64,000 nucleotides of DNA from positions 228,501-292,500 of the forward strand of contig JAQGDQ010000159.1 in the NCBI GenBank assembly GCA_030141605.1, given 5' to 3'. A program made the position numbers and the translations under genes. The notes under the pieces are model-generated. The model was not told the DNA's origin. It worked only from the letters and a program-made list of their open reading frames with translations, and searched no databases. Of this stretch, positions 12,701-23,987 are shown piece after piece. How positions within the stretch are numbered: position 1 is the first letter of the stretch; each line of letters begins with the position of its first letter. This DNA comes from Tubiluchus corallicola. Lineage: Eukaryota > Priapulida > Priapulimorpha > Priapulimorphida > Tubiluchidae.

Positions 12701-15700
12701 GACAGGTCGCTTTTGCATTAGTTTTCGTTTGTACCGTGCAACCCACATGCAGTTTAGTACCAGTACTATACATGTACCTTAAATGTGAGGGTCTGATCAG
12801 AGTACCAATCGCCATTTCTTACCAGATTATTACAACTTTGGCAATTTTTTGGCAAATGTAGGCCGTTTGAGTGAATAATTTAGACTCAGAAATAAGAGTG
12901 CTGCAAGTAAGCTTGCGTGCTACAGTAATGACTTCAAATATGGGCACGCGAGTCTTGATAATTATGCTTAAGAACCCCGAAAGATCTTGTATATACGCAA
13001 CGTGTGAACGTACCACAGTGCCTTGTATTCTATAGTGTGTGAACGCAGGCGCGTGGATTGTCCGTTGACCGTTAACACATTCGACAATAGCATTCATGTT
13101 GTGTTTAGCACAAGTTTTGAAGTTTAAAAAAGTAAATAAAAACACCTAAGCCTATAGCTTATACAAAATACAGGGCGTGCTACAAGAAAGACGCGTATGC
13201 TGAAAGATCGAAGCTAATATAATCTTGCTTTCTATCTGCAATACGCAACGCATCATTATTGTTTTAATAAGCGATGGAGCACTAATTCAATAATGTATTT
13301 GACACCAACAGGCTAGAGTCCGTAAGCCTCGAAGCCTCTAAGCTGCTGACACGTTTGTCGTTAGGATGACAAGATTGTTTTAACATTCATTTAACATAAC
13401 CTTTTTATTGCATTTGCGAACATCGACTCGCGCGCTGGGTTGGGTCTAAGGAAAAATATTCAGAGTAATCCTTGACTCGACAATTTATAGACATTGGTAA
13501 GCGCTGAAGATACAAGATTGAGTTTTCCTAATGAGAATTCACGTCTATGTTTAAATTAAAGATAAACGAAATAAAACTTATGGTTGCTTTATTAAATGAA
13601 GTGATGAAACAAACCCATTTTATGACCAGCGTAAGATTCTGTTGTGTCGATGATTGTGTAGTCTGTTGTGTATGGCGTAATATCGAAGAAATCTATTGTT
13701 GAGGAAGCTTCGACATTATCGTTCGTTGTTGTAATAGCAACCTAAAATTATATTAATTATATTTAACTGACTTATTAGCCATGTAATAAACTATGTAATA
13801 GTTGTGAATCAAAAATGAATATAGACATATAGATACATTTTGCTTTACAAAATTTGCTTTACAACATTTCAGCAATTGAAAAAAGTTCTCATTAAATAAT
13901 TAATTTTGCCCTTGCCTAAAATAACCTTAGATGATTGTTAATGTCAAAAACATCTGATGGCGTAGTATATATCGTTAATATTTTTCTTGTTTACTGACAG
14001 AGATTTTGTTGCCAAACAAGTATATCTCCCCAGGAGTGATATTAAAAAGGTTAGTTGGCATAAAATGTGTACCTCTGGTGTTCTTAAGATTAAAGACAAT
14101 GTCATAATCTGCCGCATATTTAACACACAATGATCAATAAGTTTTTGTATTATACAAAATTATACATGGAGCCACAAGGCAAAGGTCATCAGTATAAATT
14201 GAAATTTTGCCAATACGACAAGTAGCTGACACAAATTTAGATAATTGTTTAGACAAGTCACCCACATAAACAGAAAAAAGTACAGGCGACAAAAAAACCC
14301 TTGACGTACGCCATTGCTAACACAAAAACTATATAATAAAGTAATTTACGTAAACTTTTAAATTAGCAGATATTTAAAACTGTATAGCTAGGGACTTGTA
14401 ACAGATTTGGTGAAGTTTAGTATCATATCTAGTATGATTCTTGATAAGCTATTATGCTCAGTAATTATAGCTGACAATTAATGCAGAAAAGTGAAATTTC
14501 ACGCAATTTGCTGTGTCGTTGCGGCATCGTACGAAACAAAACGTGTTTACAAACGGGAAGTGAGTAGATTAATTACGACTCTTCTCTTTACACACATCGC
14601 AAGTGAAAGCTTACTGCATATTGGAGCACAGACTCCCACCCACATCCGCCGCACCATCCCCACCCCCAGAGCAATACTTCCGTACCTGTAGCGCATAATC
14701 ATTAATTATTAGCAGCCTTAAACATGGTTTACGCAATGTATATTACATGTTTGGTGTTTTTACTGGTATAATAGCTTGAGGTAGCATGTGATTTCATTTA
14801 CGTAATTTTCGTTTGATTACATTGAATCATGTGTACACCATTTACCAGTACCGAAAAGAAAAGTAGGGTAATTCAGGTCAAATTTTACACTGTATGTTTA
14901 AGGATAAGCAGCGGGACTTTGGTTAAGTGGCCAGTCATTTATAGTGTGTATTTTTTCTATTTCACTTGAGAAGTCGTGAACACTGTTTTTACGTTCTATG
15001 TGAAACAAAATTTGTTTCAGGGTATGACTGGATTACCAACGCGAGGAATTTATAACCCGAAGCATTAGAAATCTACTTCGTTTTATCTGCGACAACTCAA
15101 TATTACTTAAAAGATATTTCATTTTGTAACCAAATGGTTTTTTAAAGCTTTGCAAATAGAAAACACCACATTATAACAGCGGATTGCCGGAATAAAAAGA
15201 ATGACAGAGGAAAAAGTTGACGGTCGACCTACAATTTTTCCTACTGCATTTGCAGACATATGTGAAAAGTGAAAAGTTGTTGTGCAGCAGTCAACATACA
15301 TATATATATATACATATTTTCTATTTGCAAAGCTTTAAAAAACCATTTGGTTACAAAATGAAATATCTTTTAAGTAATATTGAGTTGTCGCAGATAAAAC
15401 GAAGTAGATTTCTAATGCTTCGGGTTATAAATTCCTCGCGTTGGTAATCCCAGTCATACCCTGAAACAAATTTTGTTTCACATAGAACGTAAAAACAGTG
15501 TTCACGACTTCTCAAGTGAAATAGAAAAAATACACACTATAAATGACTGGCCACTTAACCAAAGTCCCGCTGCTTATATATATACGTTTAGAATACAACC
15601 TTTTCAATGGCTATTTATATGTATAAATTTATTTAACATTTACACATACTTTATCCATGTATGTATGTATGTACTTTTTGTATTTTGTGAAATATATATG

Positions 15701-15972
15701 TTGTTGATTATGATGAAAACGAAGAAGATGATGATGATAACGATAATGATGATAATGATGATGGCGGCGATGGTTATAATTATAAGAATAAAGAGGCAAA
15801 TGAAACCGCACTGAATTGATTATTTTGGCAGTCATATCCGTTTCCTAACCACGCTGAGCTTTGTTTGGTAAAAGTGGGGTAATAATAATCTTTGTTATGT
15901 AGTTGTAAAATTGTTATTTACAACTGACGAAAACCTTGTTGATCTTATGTTTCTTATTATATTATTATTATT

Positions 15973-16017
<45 letters not shown>

Positions 16018-16099
16018 ATTATTATTATTATTATTATTATCATTATCATTAGTGGTAGTAGCAGCAGCAGTGGTAGTAGTGGTAGGAGTGGTAGTGGTT

Positions 16100-16169
<70 letters not shown>

Positions 16170-19100
16170 CAGAAACAGCAGCAGCAGCAGCAGTAGTGGT
16201 AGCAGTGGTAATAGTAGTAGTAGTATCATTATCATTATCATTCTTATTATTATATTATTTGCATTACATTTACCATTATTGATATTATTGTCGCTAAGCA
16301 TACACCGCTACCAGCTAGCTATTTTTCTATCTGGATTCTCAAATGATCACCGGAAGTTTTTCAGTCAGAAGATTATCTCTAGTTTAAAGAGCACACTGAT
16401 ATAATATTAACACAATGCTGTATTGTACATCGTCACTATAACCTAATTTACCTGTTAATGTTACTTGTTAGAGCGCCAAATTGTTTATTAAGTGCGTAAA
16501 GTTTGCAAAACCAAACTTTTAAAGTTGGCATTCAGTATTATACAGCATTATGATAAATAGGACTTTTTAATATCAAGTGCTTTAGCGAGAAACGATGCCT
16601 TACCAGTTATAAAAGTAAGGAACAAAAATTAAAGTCGTACTATTAACATAATATAAGTGAAACAGAAATATGAAAACCAATAATCAAATTACATGCATTT
16701 GATAATAAACTAGAATATTAGTATAGGATTTTCAAATTATGTTTTTATTGGATTTGATCCAAAAGCAATCTATTTCAAGGTTGTACAAAAAGAAAACGAC
16801 TGGACTTTAATTATTATTGTTGCCATCATTCACGTAGTTTATTATGAGTCGGAATCTCCATTCAGTCTACAGCTAAGTAGAAGAAAGGTTCATTTGTTCT
16901 CTGCCGGTAATCATTTCTTGCGGCCTATGAAATATTGATATCCAATTACAGTACATTAGATTAAAATTTGCAAAAAGAAAGTGATCACAAATGAGATCAC
17001 GTATTTCGTGGAAAACTTATTAAAATAAAAATTCTTTTCCAGGAATCGCACAAATTTAGAGCAATCCGAATGCGCAAGCATAACTTGCACTATTCCGTTG
17101 TCATTGTCGCTGCACTTTTGACCTTTTGACGCTATTTAAAGGTCTTTTTTCAAGTGAGACTGAATTACGTCACGCATAGCGGAATCCAAATTAGACCAAA
17201 AAGCAGCAATAACAGGTGAACGCAAACAAAGTGTGTAATAATAAGGCTTTCACTTGTCACGGCTTATATCGAATTGGGCCATTATGTTTTATGTGCCTCT
17301 GATGTCTTTCAAATAGGTCGTTTTCTGTGTGCAGATTTCTTTTTTCTCTCCTCTGTTACCGCATTACATGCAAACCGCTCTAAGTTGAATGTATCAAAAA
17401 ATTATGTATTACTTTAGTGTTCAGTGTTCGTCATGACCATTATGTCAACAGTTTTGTGATCTGCTTCTTGTCGTACCTCTTAATCTTACTAGCTTCCTTA
17501 ATTTGAAATACGATAAATCTATTTGAATAGTTTTGCTTATTCTCTTTAATTGCAGCAACATTGCGGTACAGTAAAGTACAGCCATTTTATGTTTGGTATT
17601 TCACTATATTTCTGAGTTACTGAACAAACTCTTACTACAATTGAACTCTGAAGTTGCCATGGAAATTTTTCACCTTCAATGCCCAGAGCACTCAAACATT
17701 GATACCAAAGAAAAGCTGAAGAGCGGTCATCCATCCACCTACTAATTGAGTCAATATTCAGGTGACCATTCAACTATTTATCTCGTTTTCAAAGTGCACC
17801 CAATATAGTTTTCCAACGAGTGTTCAATATAGTTTTCCAATGTAAATTAATTTTAATCAAACTTTGTAATTTTTGCACATAGCTCATTCATTATAATAAG
17901 GTGACTGTAGATAAAATTAACAAAAATATATCCTATTAAGTTTATTTTCCACGGTTTCTACGACTACGCCAACACAATACGATGCACTGACACTCAAATA
18001 ATAGAGTAAAGAACGATTTTTTCACTAATTTTCACGGTAACATCTAGTAGGATTGAATAGTAATGTGTGTCTTATTAAATATGTAACAATACGCAACGAT
18101 CAATGTTCTGCTTGATTATTATTTTAATAGTTTTTTGCCGCATTTTCAGTCCACGAAAAGATATATTTTTGCATTTACAAAAAGGTTTATTCATTTAACG
18201 TTACTTGCTTATTTACTAGCTTACTTACTTACTTATTTACTTACTTACGCGCTTACTTACTTATACTGAAAAGGCTTACTCATTCAAAATTACTTGCTTG
18301 CTTTCATGCTTGCTTATTTATTAATTTACTTACTTACTCATTAACTTATCTGTTTACTTGCTTGTTTGTTTACTTACTTACTTAGTCGACGAGTGTACCG
18401 TACCTGACGCACTAATTGATCCAGTAGATTTTCAGTCTTGTAGGAAAAGGGCAACTAGGTAATCAAATCCCGGGGCTAACTGGCTATATGAATGCCACGC
18501 TGCTACAAAACACGATCCAATCATTTTACTCGCTCTATTTGTTCTAGCGATTATTCTATATGTAGCCTTGCCAATCTTCCTTGCGCTAAATCGTTCAAAC
18601 AATTTATCTAAGTAATGATTCTAGCTGTGAGGTTTCTTTGCGCGATTAACGTGCGATCGACACTATTATCGGAATATTGCACATTCTTAGAGTGGGGAGA
18701 AATGTTTGTTTCACTCGGCTTTTTATGTTTAAATTTTATTTAATGCATTATTCATTATGATTCTTTTTCACGTTTTGCATGCAACTCACCTCTAGAAACT
18801 TCAAAGCTGGTAGACTGAAATTTGGCACTGTAGCTGTATAGCAGGCCCTTATAGATCTTGCAAAACCGATATACAAAAATTGAGTCAGGTGGGCGATAAA
18901 GAAAATTGGGAACCCACTTTGGCCTATTTGCTGCAAAATGATAACAGGAAGCCCCAAGTTTTTCTGCATCAGCAGAATTTTGGCAACGCGTACAACCGTC
19001 TAAATCTCTATCTACTCATCGATAGGGTCACTCATACGTTGAACTTTTTCTTGCCTATCGGAAGAAAATGTTGTTGTATAAAAATTTTGTTGCGGTCTAA

Positions 19101-22100
19101 CTTTTGGCACATCAAAGATCATGTAGAATAGAAAGAGCGAAGTGACATACGAGAACAGTACCACATCAAGTTGAGGTTTATCTACTCTACTGTCGACGCT
19201 TTCAATGCAAAAGGGTCATCTGACTGTTCACATATACTAATTACTAGGAAACACAAATGGAAGAATATATTGTGTCCAGTTTTCAATTGACACACGAACT
19301 TAAAAGGCACGACCAATATATTATTGCCTAGATTACTGTAAACTTGAATTTCTCATGTCAACGTTTCTTGGGCATTATAACCGTTTGAGTGTCTGCCAGT
19401 GCCTAAATGAATTCCATCTTTTTCGGACATTAAGCGTTAGTTTATTGATATTATTACTATCTTAATTATGATGATTTGTTTCGTATTTGTCATTTTGGAT
19501 AATTAATTATGGCATTGTTTTGAATGACGTATTATTACCCTGCAAATTAAATAATTACAAAGCCTTAAGCCAAATTACAGAATCACAAACGAATTAATTT
19601 CGCACGTCACTATGTAACTCATCGCATTCACAATGCAGTGTAAGGCAAATAAACGGTTTTGTTATTAAAAATTTCACTAAAGGAAGACCTAAAATTTTTC
19701 TGAATAGTAAGCCAAATATTTTTATTAAATTTTTGGTAATATAGTAGCAAAATTTTTATATATTAAGCAAATGTACTCTTACACGACTAACGTCTCTGTG
19801 ATATTGTTAATAAGTAACTGTGTAATTAAGTTTAGCCGGTAGGTATATTTGCCTCTAATAACAAATCAAACTTTTTAGAGTCATTCTTGGTCACGTCCTA
19901 GTACAGTATTTGCAAATATTATTAATTAAACTGAAAACCACTACATTTTAACACTAGGTAACTTTTGTGTAAAATTAATGTTTGTATTTGTTTTTGTTGT
20001 TATGGTGTTTATAAAGGCTTATCGTGAAATAAACAGTTAGTTACTTATACTTACTAGTCGCAACGATTTTCCTAGTTGTGGGTTTAGTTGGGAGAAATTT
20101 ACATAACTTTAGAAAAGCGGCAAACCCACCTTGTATGTGAACTTGAAAATAAATCCTGTTAAGCATTTAATTACAAAAGGAAAACGAAGTTTATGGCTAG
20201 TTATTTAATTTTGTAAAGGAGGTGCTTTGGGTCGTTTGGCTCCTTTGATACGATTATAGTGTTTCGCAAGGTGTTTAGGCTTCTCGTGTTTTGGCGGGAC
20301 GGGAAGATTATTTTGTGGATTAAATTTGTCATTCAAAGTACCGCCTGTGCAAAAATGAGCAAAAATACAACTGACCCATACTTCACATACAGCACAATAG
20401 AGTCGACTGACCGAGACCCACTCAACGAAAATAATTGAGTCAGTAGACTAGTCTAAACCAGTGTCCTAACTGGCCCAGTTATACTCAATTAAGTTATTGA
20501 TATAAACTTCAATTTGTACTGCCTGCATTTGTTATGAAGATCAGTGTGTGCATTATAACTGTTCTGCCCTTAAGCGCAATGTGCACCGCAGTGACGCATA
20601 TAATCTATCACTTCCTGCGGTTTAACCTACAAAACATTTCCGTCCCTAAAACAAGCAAGGTTTTGTGCAAATTTCTGCTTCGGTTCTAATTAAGTGTAAC
20701 AGCCCTTTATTTAAGACGGTGAAATTCTTAGTAAAAAGTATTTCTGTATTGAGATTTTTGCAAAATAATAGTACAAACTTTCTACATTAGACCTGTAGAC
20801 CATGGAAAAAATAAAGTAATAGTATAAAATGATGTTGACTGCAGGTGTAGTTGATAATATGAAATGAAAAAAGATTGAAGCGCCTATGTAGCTAGTACCT
20901 TAACAAAATTTGATGCAGCACCACTATCATATTTTTATTAGCCCTGTAGAACTACTGGGAAATTAATTAAAGGACCAAGGTTTGTTGAAGAAAACCAGTA
21001 ATTATTATGATCTAGAGTTCAGAAGTGAGTAAACGGGAAATTGTTGCTGTCGTATAGTCAGTGATACCAAAATTAGGTTGATTCATATATATATGTATAT
21101 TATGCCTACATAATATATGTACCTGTACTCAGCTTTAGAAAACTGTAGAACTACTGGGAAATTATATATATAATAATTAATATATAATATTATACCTACA
21201 TCAGCATGTACTCAGCTTTAGAAAACTAATGTGCATGCTCTGAAAGCTTTTCGCTGTTATAGTACTAAAAAGAAGTTTATATGTTTGCCGTTTGTGGGAC
21301 ATTATTTCTTCTTAAATTCCGAACAAGTACTTAAATTCCGGGCTAAGTTGCACGGAATTGTTATCACTACATTTTCAGAAAAAATCGATTCCTTTTGTTA
21401 TAACTCGCGCAGCGAGAAAGTTCATTTCGCACAGAAACCACGCAGTTTTTCCGCTAGTCCAGTTAGCTCCAGTCATTGTTTTTATTGGTGGCAATTTATA
21501 CAAACTGTACGAATCATATTTAAAAAATTTATTTATAAGACCAGTTCATTTCTAGGGTAGCCACTAACAACTTCATAGATGAGCATGGATAAATAATGAT
21601 TATATACATGTGTTGTTTATTTGTTTTCGTGAATGTAATAATAAAACAAAAGAACCGTTTATACAATAAAAGATAGATTAACAAGTTATATAATATTTTT
21701 ACCGAAATAGGTTAATTATTGTGCAGTAAATAAAAAAGAAGTAACTGAGCAGTTAACTTTTTATGTGAACTTCGCGCGGAATCCTCACGAAAATGGAGCA
21801 TACTGCATTTCTATCAAGTTGCAAATTTCCTTGTGACGAGCATGCGAATTCTTCACGAGCATTCTACGAGAAATGTTCCTCATGAAGCGTCTGCGTGAAA
21901 TGTGCCATAGAAAGCAATGTGTTTCATTTTCGTGAGCAATGCTGCAAAGAATTTTTCCTCGTTGAATTTTACCGCGCGTTCTCTGTGTGAAACTGGCCCT
22001 GCTGGACAATAACATACCGGCGATTGGCCGTATTGCTGATAGAAGTTTTTTAATGCTTCGAAATCTTTCTTACACAGTACTCTTCATTTATTATATCAGT

Positions 22101-23129
22101 GTATTAGTAGCCCTTTTCGTCAAATTTCTCTCACGTTGCCCAGTTACTTTTTGAAATCCTACATAGTTTCCACGAAATTAATTACCCTTTCCCGGTTTTG
22201 TAGTTTATTTTTCCTTTGGTTTTGCGCATTTGCTTTATTTCTGTTTCTGTTTAGCAGAGATGGAGAGATCTTTGGTGGGAAGTGTTACTTTTCAGCAATG
22301 ACTTCAGGTTAGCAGTTTTCTTGCTCTTTTTTCGCATCTCCCTTACATTTAATGAACGAGTTACAAATCACTGGCGCGCAACTTACTTCTGTTTAAAATT
22401 TCATTTAAGTTATAGAAATATTTGCAATATTTTAGAATTAACGACGATTTTCTGTTGCTCGAGATTGGTCCATGCTACACACAGTTGTGAAAATTGTACT
22501 TGGTATACATTGCTTGTTAACAATTTTTTTGATAATATCACATTGTGTTACAAAGCCGTCATAATGCACCAAGTTATTTCGCCAGGTGTATTGTAACCTT
22601 TGGAACGCTTGTATGATCACATTCTGTGCGATTATGAGTTCACTTTTCTTTTATTACAATCCATCAAACACGTTTTAACAATAAAGGCTATCTGCTGCAG
22701 CGATTGCTCGTGCCAGGTTAAAATCGTATTAATAACAGTGAAAAAGAATAAAAGATAATTTAGTACACAACGGCGCTAGCTGTAGGACTTAATATTTTCA
22801 CTAAATTCAAAGTTTTCGTCAGAAATGTGGATCAAAAATTGGGTACGTTTCATAACTTAGATGGACTTTAATTAAGAAAACCTGTTTTTGAACACTTTCA
22901 ATAACATCAGTCGAATAACTAAGAAATAATGATAATGTTAATAATTATGATGGTAACGATGATAATGACGGCAATGATGACGGTCGAGACCACGATAACG
23001 GCGAAGATAGTAATGACTGACGACACTGACACTAGATAATCAATAACTAGATAAGACAGTATATTGTATACTACTTACTTGAAGAAATAATAGAGAAACA
23101 ACGCATAGGACACCGACTACAGATGCCAT
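3754..23129 (-). CDS. ZP-domain single-pass transmembrane protein, complete, 15 coding exons, 1070 residues
   Basis: Exons in transcript order are 23129-23079, 13741-13615, 12359-12255, 12126-11533, 11331-11119, 10732-10257, 9010-8903, 8453-8309, 7827-7646, 6618-6461, 6144-5984, 5636-5467, 5348-5274, 4483-4243 and 4160-3754. They sum to 3213 bases and all phases agree. Residues 1-17 form a signal peptide. Residues of about 18-605 are a Pro/Gln/Asn/Tyr-rich low-complexity ectodomain with FNPF and FNPY-type motifs. A ZP domain follows (about 607-865), with ZP-N landmarks IRVGCDIENN and IPMDLCGTEV and ZP-C landmarks RIVPG, ESGCP, FKFPDAEDVYLQCQC and CYDRC. RGKR at 895-898 is a furin-type cleavage site, the membrane span is about 957-980, and a tail of about 90 residues ends Cys-rich. 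Such proteins polymerise in apical matrix or cuticle and anchor it to epithelia. The donor of exon 4 (CCA|GTACGT at 11533) is the least certain junction. A strong acceptor 13 bases before the ATG implies a 5' UTR intron; CAAAG|GTAAGT at 23987 is a candidate donor for it. Confidence 0.88.
4243..7827 (-). other. ZP domain and furin-site module (exons 9-14 of the ZP gene)
   Basis: Exon 9 starts the ZP-N half (GCDIENNVMLVDMQFDDDF, then CQGYYKSDRC and the IPMDLCGTEV end). Exon 10 carries the conserved strand around YNNTIVVMND and the Cys in TVSCMW. Exon 11 begins ZP-C (PNCFLRIVPG, LGDTATMDV). Exon 12 holds the FVSRCYGHDG and ESGCP segments, and exon 13 the dense cysteine set LQCQCMVCYDRC. Exon 14 gives the last Cys (PFCSED), a Pro-rich linker and the RGKR site, followed by a moderately hydrophobic FKVKIPG segment that may be the polymerisation-blocking propeptide seen in this family. 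Cysteine number and spacing fit a functional bipartite ZP module. Confidence 0.88.
8666..8725. repeat. Two-copy 30-bp tandem repeat in ZP intron 7
   Basis: Two adjacent 30-base units (8666-8695 and 8696-8725) differ at one position. They end in GTAACAGGTCTAACC and lie between exons 7 and 8 of the ZP gene. Confidence 0.9.
9216..10166 (+). mobile_element. pogo/Tigger-like DNA transposon, internally deleted, in ZP intron 6
   Basis: The element has terminal inverted repeats of about 24-26 bp (CCGTAAAACGGGGTGAGTTC at the left, its complement ending GTTTTATGG at the right, one mismatch). It is flanked by TA on both sides (9214-9215 and 10167-10168), the duplication expected of the Tc1/mariner/pogo superfamily. 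Shorter copies of the GGGGTGA-ATTCGCCAC core recur inside near 9940 and 10025. The interior carries only the N-terminal part of a transposase and no DDE catalytic domain, so it is non-autonomous. It is inserted antisense to the host gene. Confidence 0.85.
9416..9902 (+). pseudogene. pogo-like transposase N-terminal fragment, frameshifted
   Basis: Reading starts at ATG 9416. The first about 80 residues contain a pipsqueak/CENP-B-type helix-turn-helix (YTPEALEAALHAAKN, ISAAARQFGVPRNTLSDKL). A frameshift near 9650 moves the reading to the next frame, which continues AAEWGFLMTAIDLRLVIKSV, GIDFVKSFARRNN and RVAGNIKGARN, the second DNA-binding (CENP-B-like) region of these proteins. It stops at 9902 just before the DDE domain should begin, so the protein could bind ends at most, not cut. 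Confidence 0.8.
13975..14312 (-). pseudogene. LINE reverse-transcriptase fragment (palm region) in ZP intron 1
   Basis: Read on the minus strand, the fragment has GVRQG, then after a one-base frame change LSPVLFSVYVGDLSKQLSKF, and the catalytic motif IYTDDLCLVAP (normally YADDL). A TGA follows, and then the frame resumes with CVKYAADYDIVFN and GEIYLFGNKI. This order (GVRQG, LSP-LF, YxDD, C-YA-EYDI-FN) is that of non-LTR retrotransposon polymerases, probably CR1/L2-like. The frame change, the in-frame stop and the truncation make it a dead copy. It lies in the same orientation as the host gene. Confidence 0.72.
14904..15577. repeat. Long foldback: 260-bp inverted repeat with a 153-bp loop
   Basis: Bases 14904-15163 are the reverse complement of 15317-15577 with, by eye, a single one-base indel (GATTACC against GGTAATCCC). 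The loop is 15164-15316 and ends in a short TA run. The arms code for nothing recognisable. It lies in intron 1 of the ZP gene, so the pre-mRNA would form a long, almost perfect RNA duplex. A foldback transposon, a recent inverted duplication or an assembly artefact are all possible origins. Confidence 0.88.
15959..16250. repeat. Compound trinucleotide array (ATT/GTT/GTA/GCA)
   Basis: Successive runs of ATT, TTG, ATT, GTA and AGC-type triplets follow each other for about 290 bases. Long Leu, Val or Thr open frames here are artefacts of the repeat. It is in ZP intron 1. Confidence 0.93.
16300..23078. other. Rest of ZP intron 1; no further gene seen
   Basis: I find no exon with splice sites or a recognisable protein motif. 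Contents are an imperfect (CTTA)n array at about 18196-18385, local duplications at 20943-21230 (a 22-base block CTGTAGAACTACTGGGAAAT recurs about 200 bases later, and a block with TACTCAGCTTTAGAAAACT recurs about 90 bases later), and a GAT-rich tract near 22928-23030. A phase-0 micro-exon could still be hidden. Confidence 0.5.
18196..18385. repeat. Imperfect (CTTA)n tetranucleotide repeat
   Basis: Interrupted CTTA/TTAC units run for about 190 bases with point changes to CTTG, ATTT and TTTG. Confidence 0.85.
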
Positions 23130-23142
23130 TATTTTCGTCTCG
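23079..23142 (-). CDS. Exon 1 of the ZP gene: 5' UTR end, start codon and signal peptide
   Basis: After an acceptor (TTTTCTTTACCAG) ending at 23143 come 13 untranslated bases and then ATG at 23129. The 17 codons MASVVGVLCVVSLLFLQ form a hydrophobic secretory signal, followed by the strong donor CAA|GTAAGT. The exon ends on a codon boundary, matching the phase-0 start of the next exon at 13741, 9.3 kb away. The assignment rests on phase, orientation, the need for a signal peptide in a ZP protein and strong splice sites; a transcript would be needed to exclude further small exons in intron 1. Confidence 0.72.
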
Positions 23143-23766
23143 CTGGTAAAGAAAAAAGAATAATTTTATTTATACCTCAGCGGTATTTTTCTTAATTACT
23201 GATTTTAGTCTTTTTGAGAAATCAAAGGTTTTTTTTCAGCAATATTTATATTTAAGTTAAACTGTCAACATTAAAAGCATTAAACAATAGTAACACAATC
23301 TTGTAAAAATTTTGTGTTGAGAACATTATATTGAAAAAAATTATTGCTTATTTCTAAAATGTTCCCTTTTCTAAAAAGACACATTTAGAACGTGTTTGTC
23401 AACACACTTCACACTTCATGATGGAATACTTTAAAGTTTTTTGACGAAGTTACAAATGTAATACAATATTATGAAAATGTGAAAATTCCATATTGAAATT
23501 GAAATGATTAAATAGATTCTTCTAACTACATATATTTATTTAATGTCTACAGTCATTTGTTATTTAAGTGCAGGTTAAAATTTGGAACTATTAGTCCTAT
23601 TTATTACAAATATCGGTTTCTAATAAAACCTACCCTAGTTTTTTCACATATCTTGGACATGTGAGACTATCGCTGATTAATGTAATTAATGTGGTGCGCT
23701 AGTCAAGTTCTTACATTCAAAAAGAAAACTCGCAGAAGACTTTTTTATGCAAGCACAATTCCAATA

Positions 23767-23767
<1 letters not shown>

Positions 23768-23850
<83 letters not shown>
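23768..23850. repeat. (AAT)n microsatellite
   Basis: About 27 uninterrupted AAT units, upstream of the ZP start codon. The poly-Asn, poly-Ile and poly-Leu frames are artefacts. Confidence 0.97.
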
Positions 23851-23854
<4 letters not shown>

Positions 23855-23987
23855 CAGAGGCGAAGGATGACAAAAAGGATACGAGTTTTACACAAATAGC
23901 TGGACAAGGTGATACTATAATAAATATATAATAGGAAAAAAGCTGTTTAGTGTTTGAGTGTTTAGCTAATGCAATACGAAACTTACC

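Noticed and set aside
13167-13185. TACAGGGCGTGC, resembling a mariner-type end
   Set aside because: No matching opposite end or TA-flanked partner was found nearby.
15911-16301. Long Leu/Val-rich open frames on both strands
   Set aside because: They are translations of trinucleotide microsatellites and have no splice or start context.
21785-22015. 76-residue minus-strand frame, Arg/His/Ser-rich
   Set aside because: It has unbroken coding-like composition but no motif, splice site or inverted ends; it may be a repeat, but I cannot support one.
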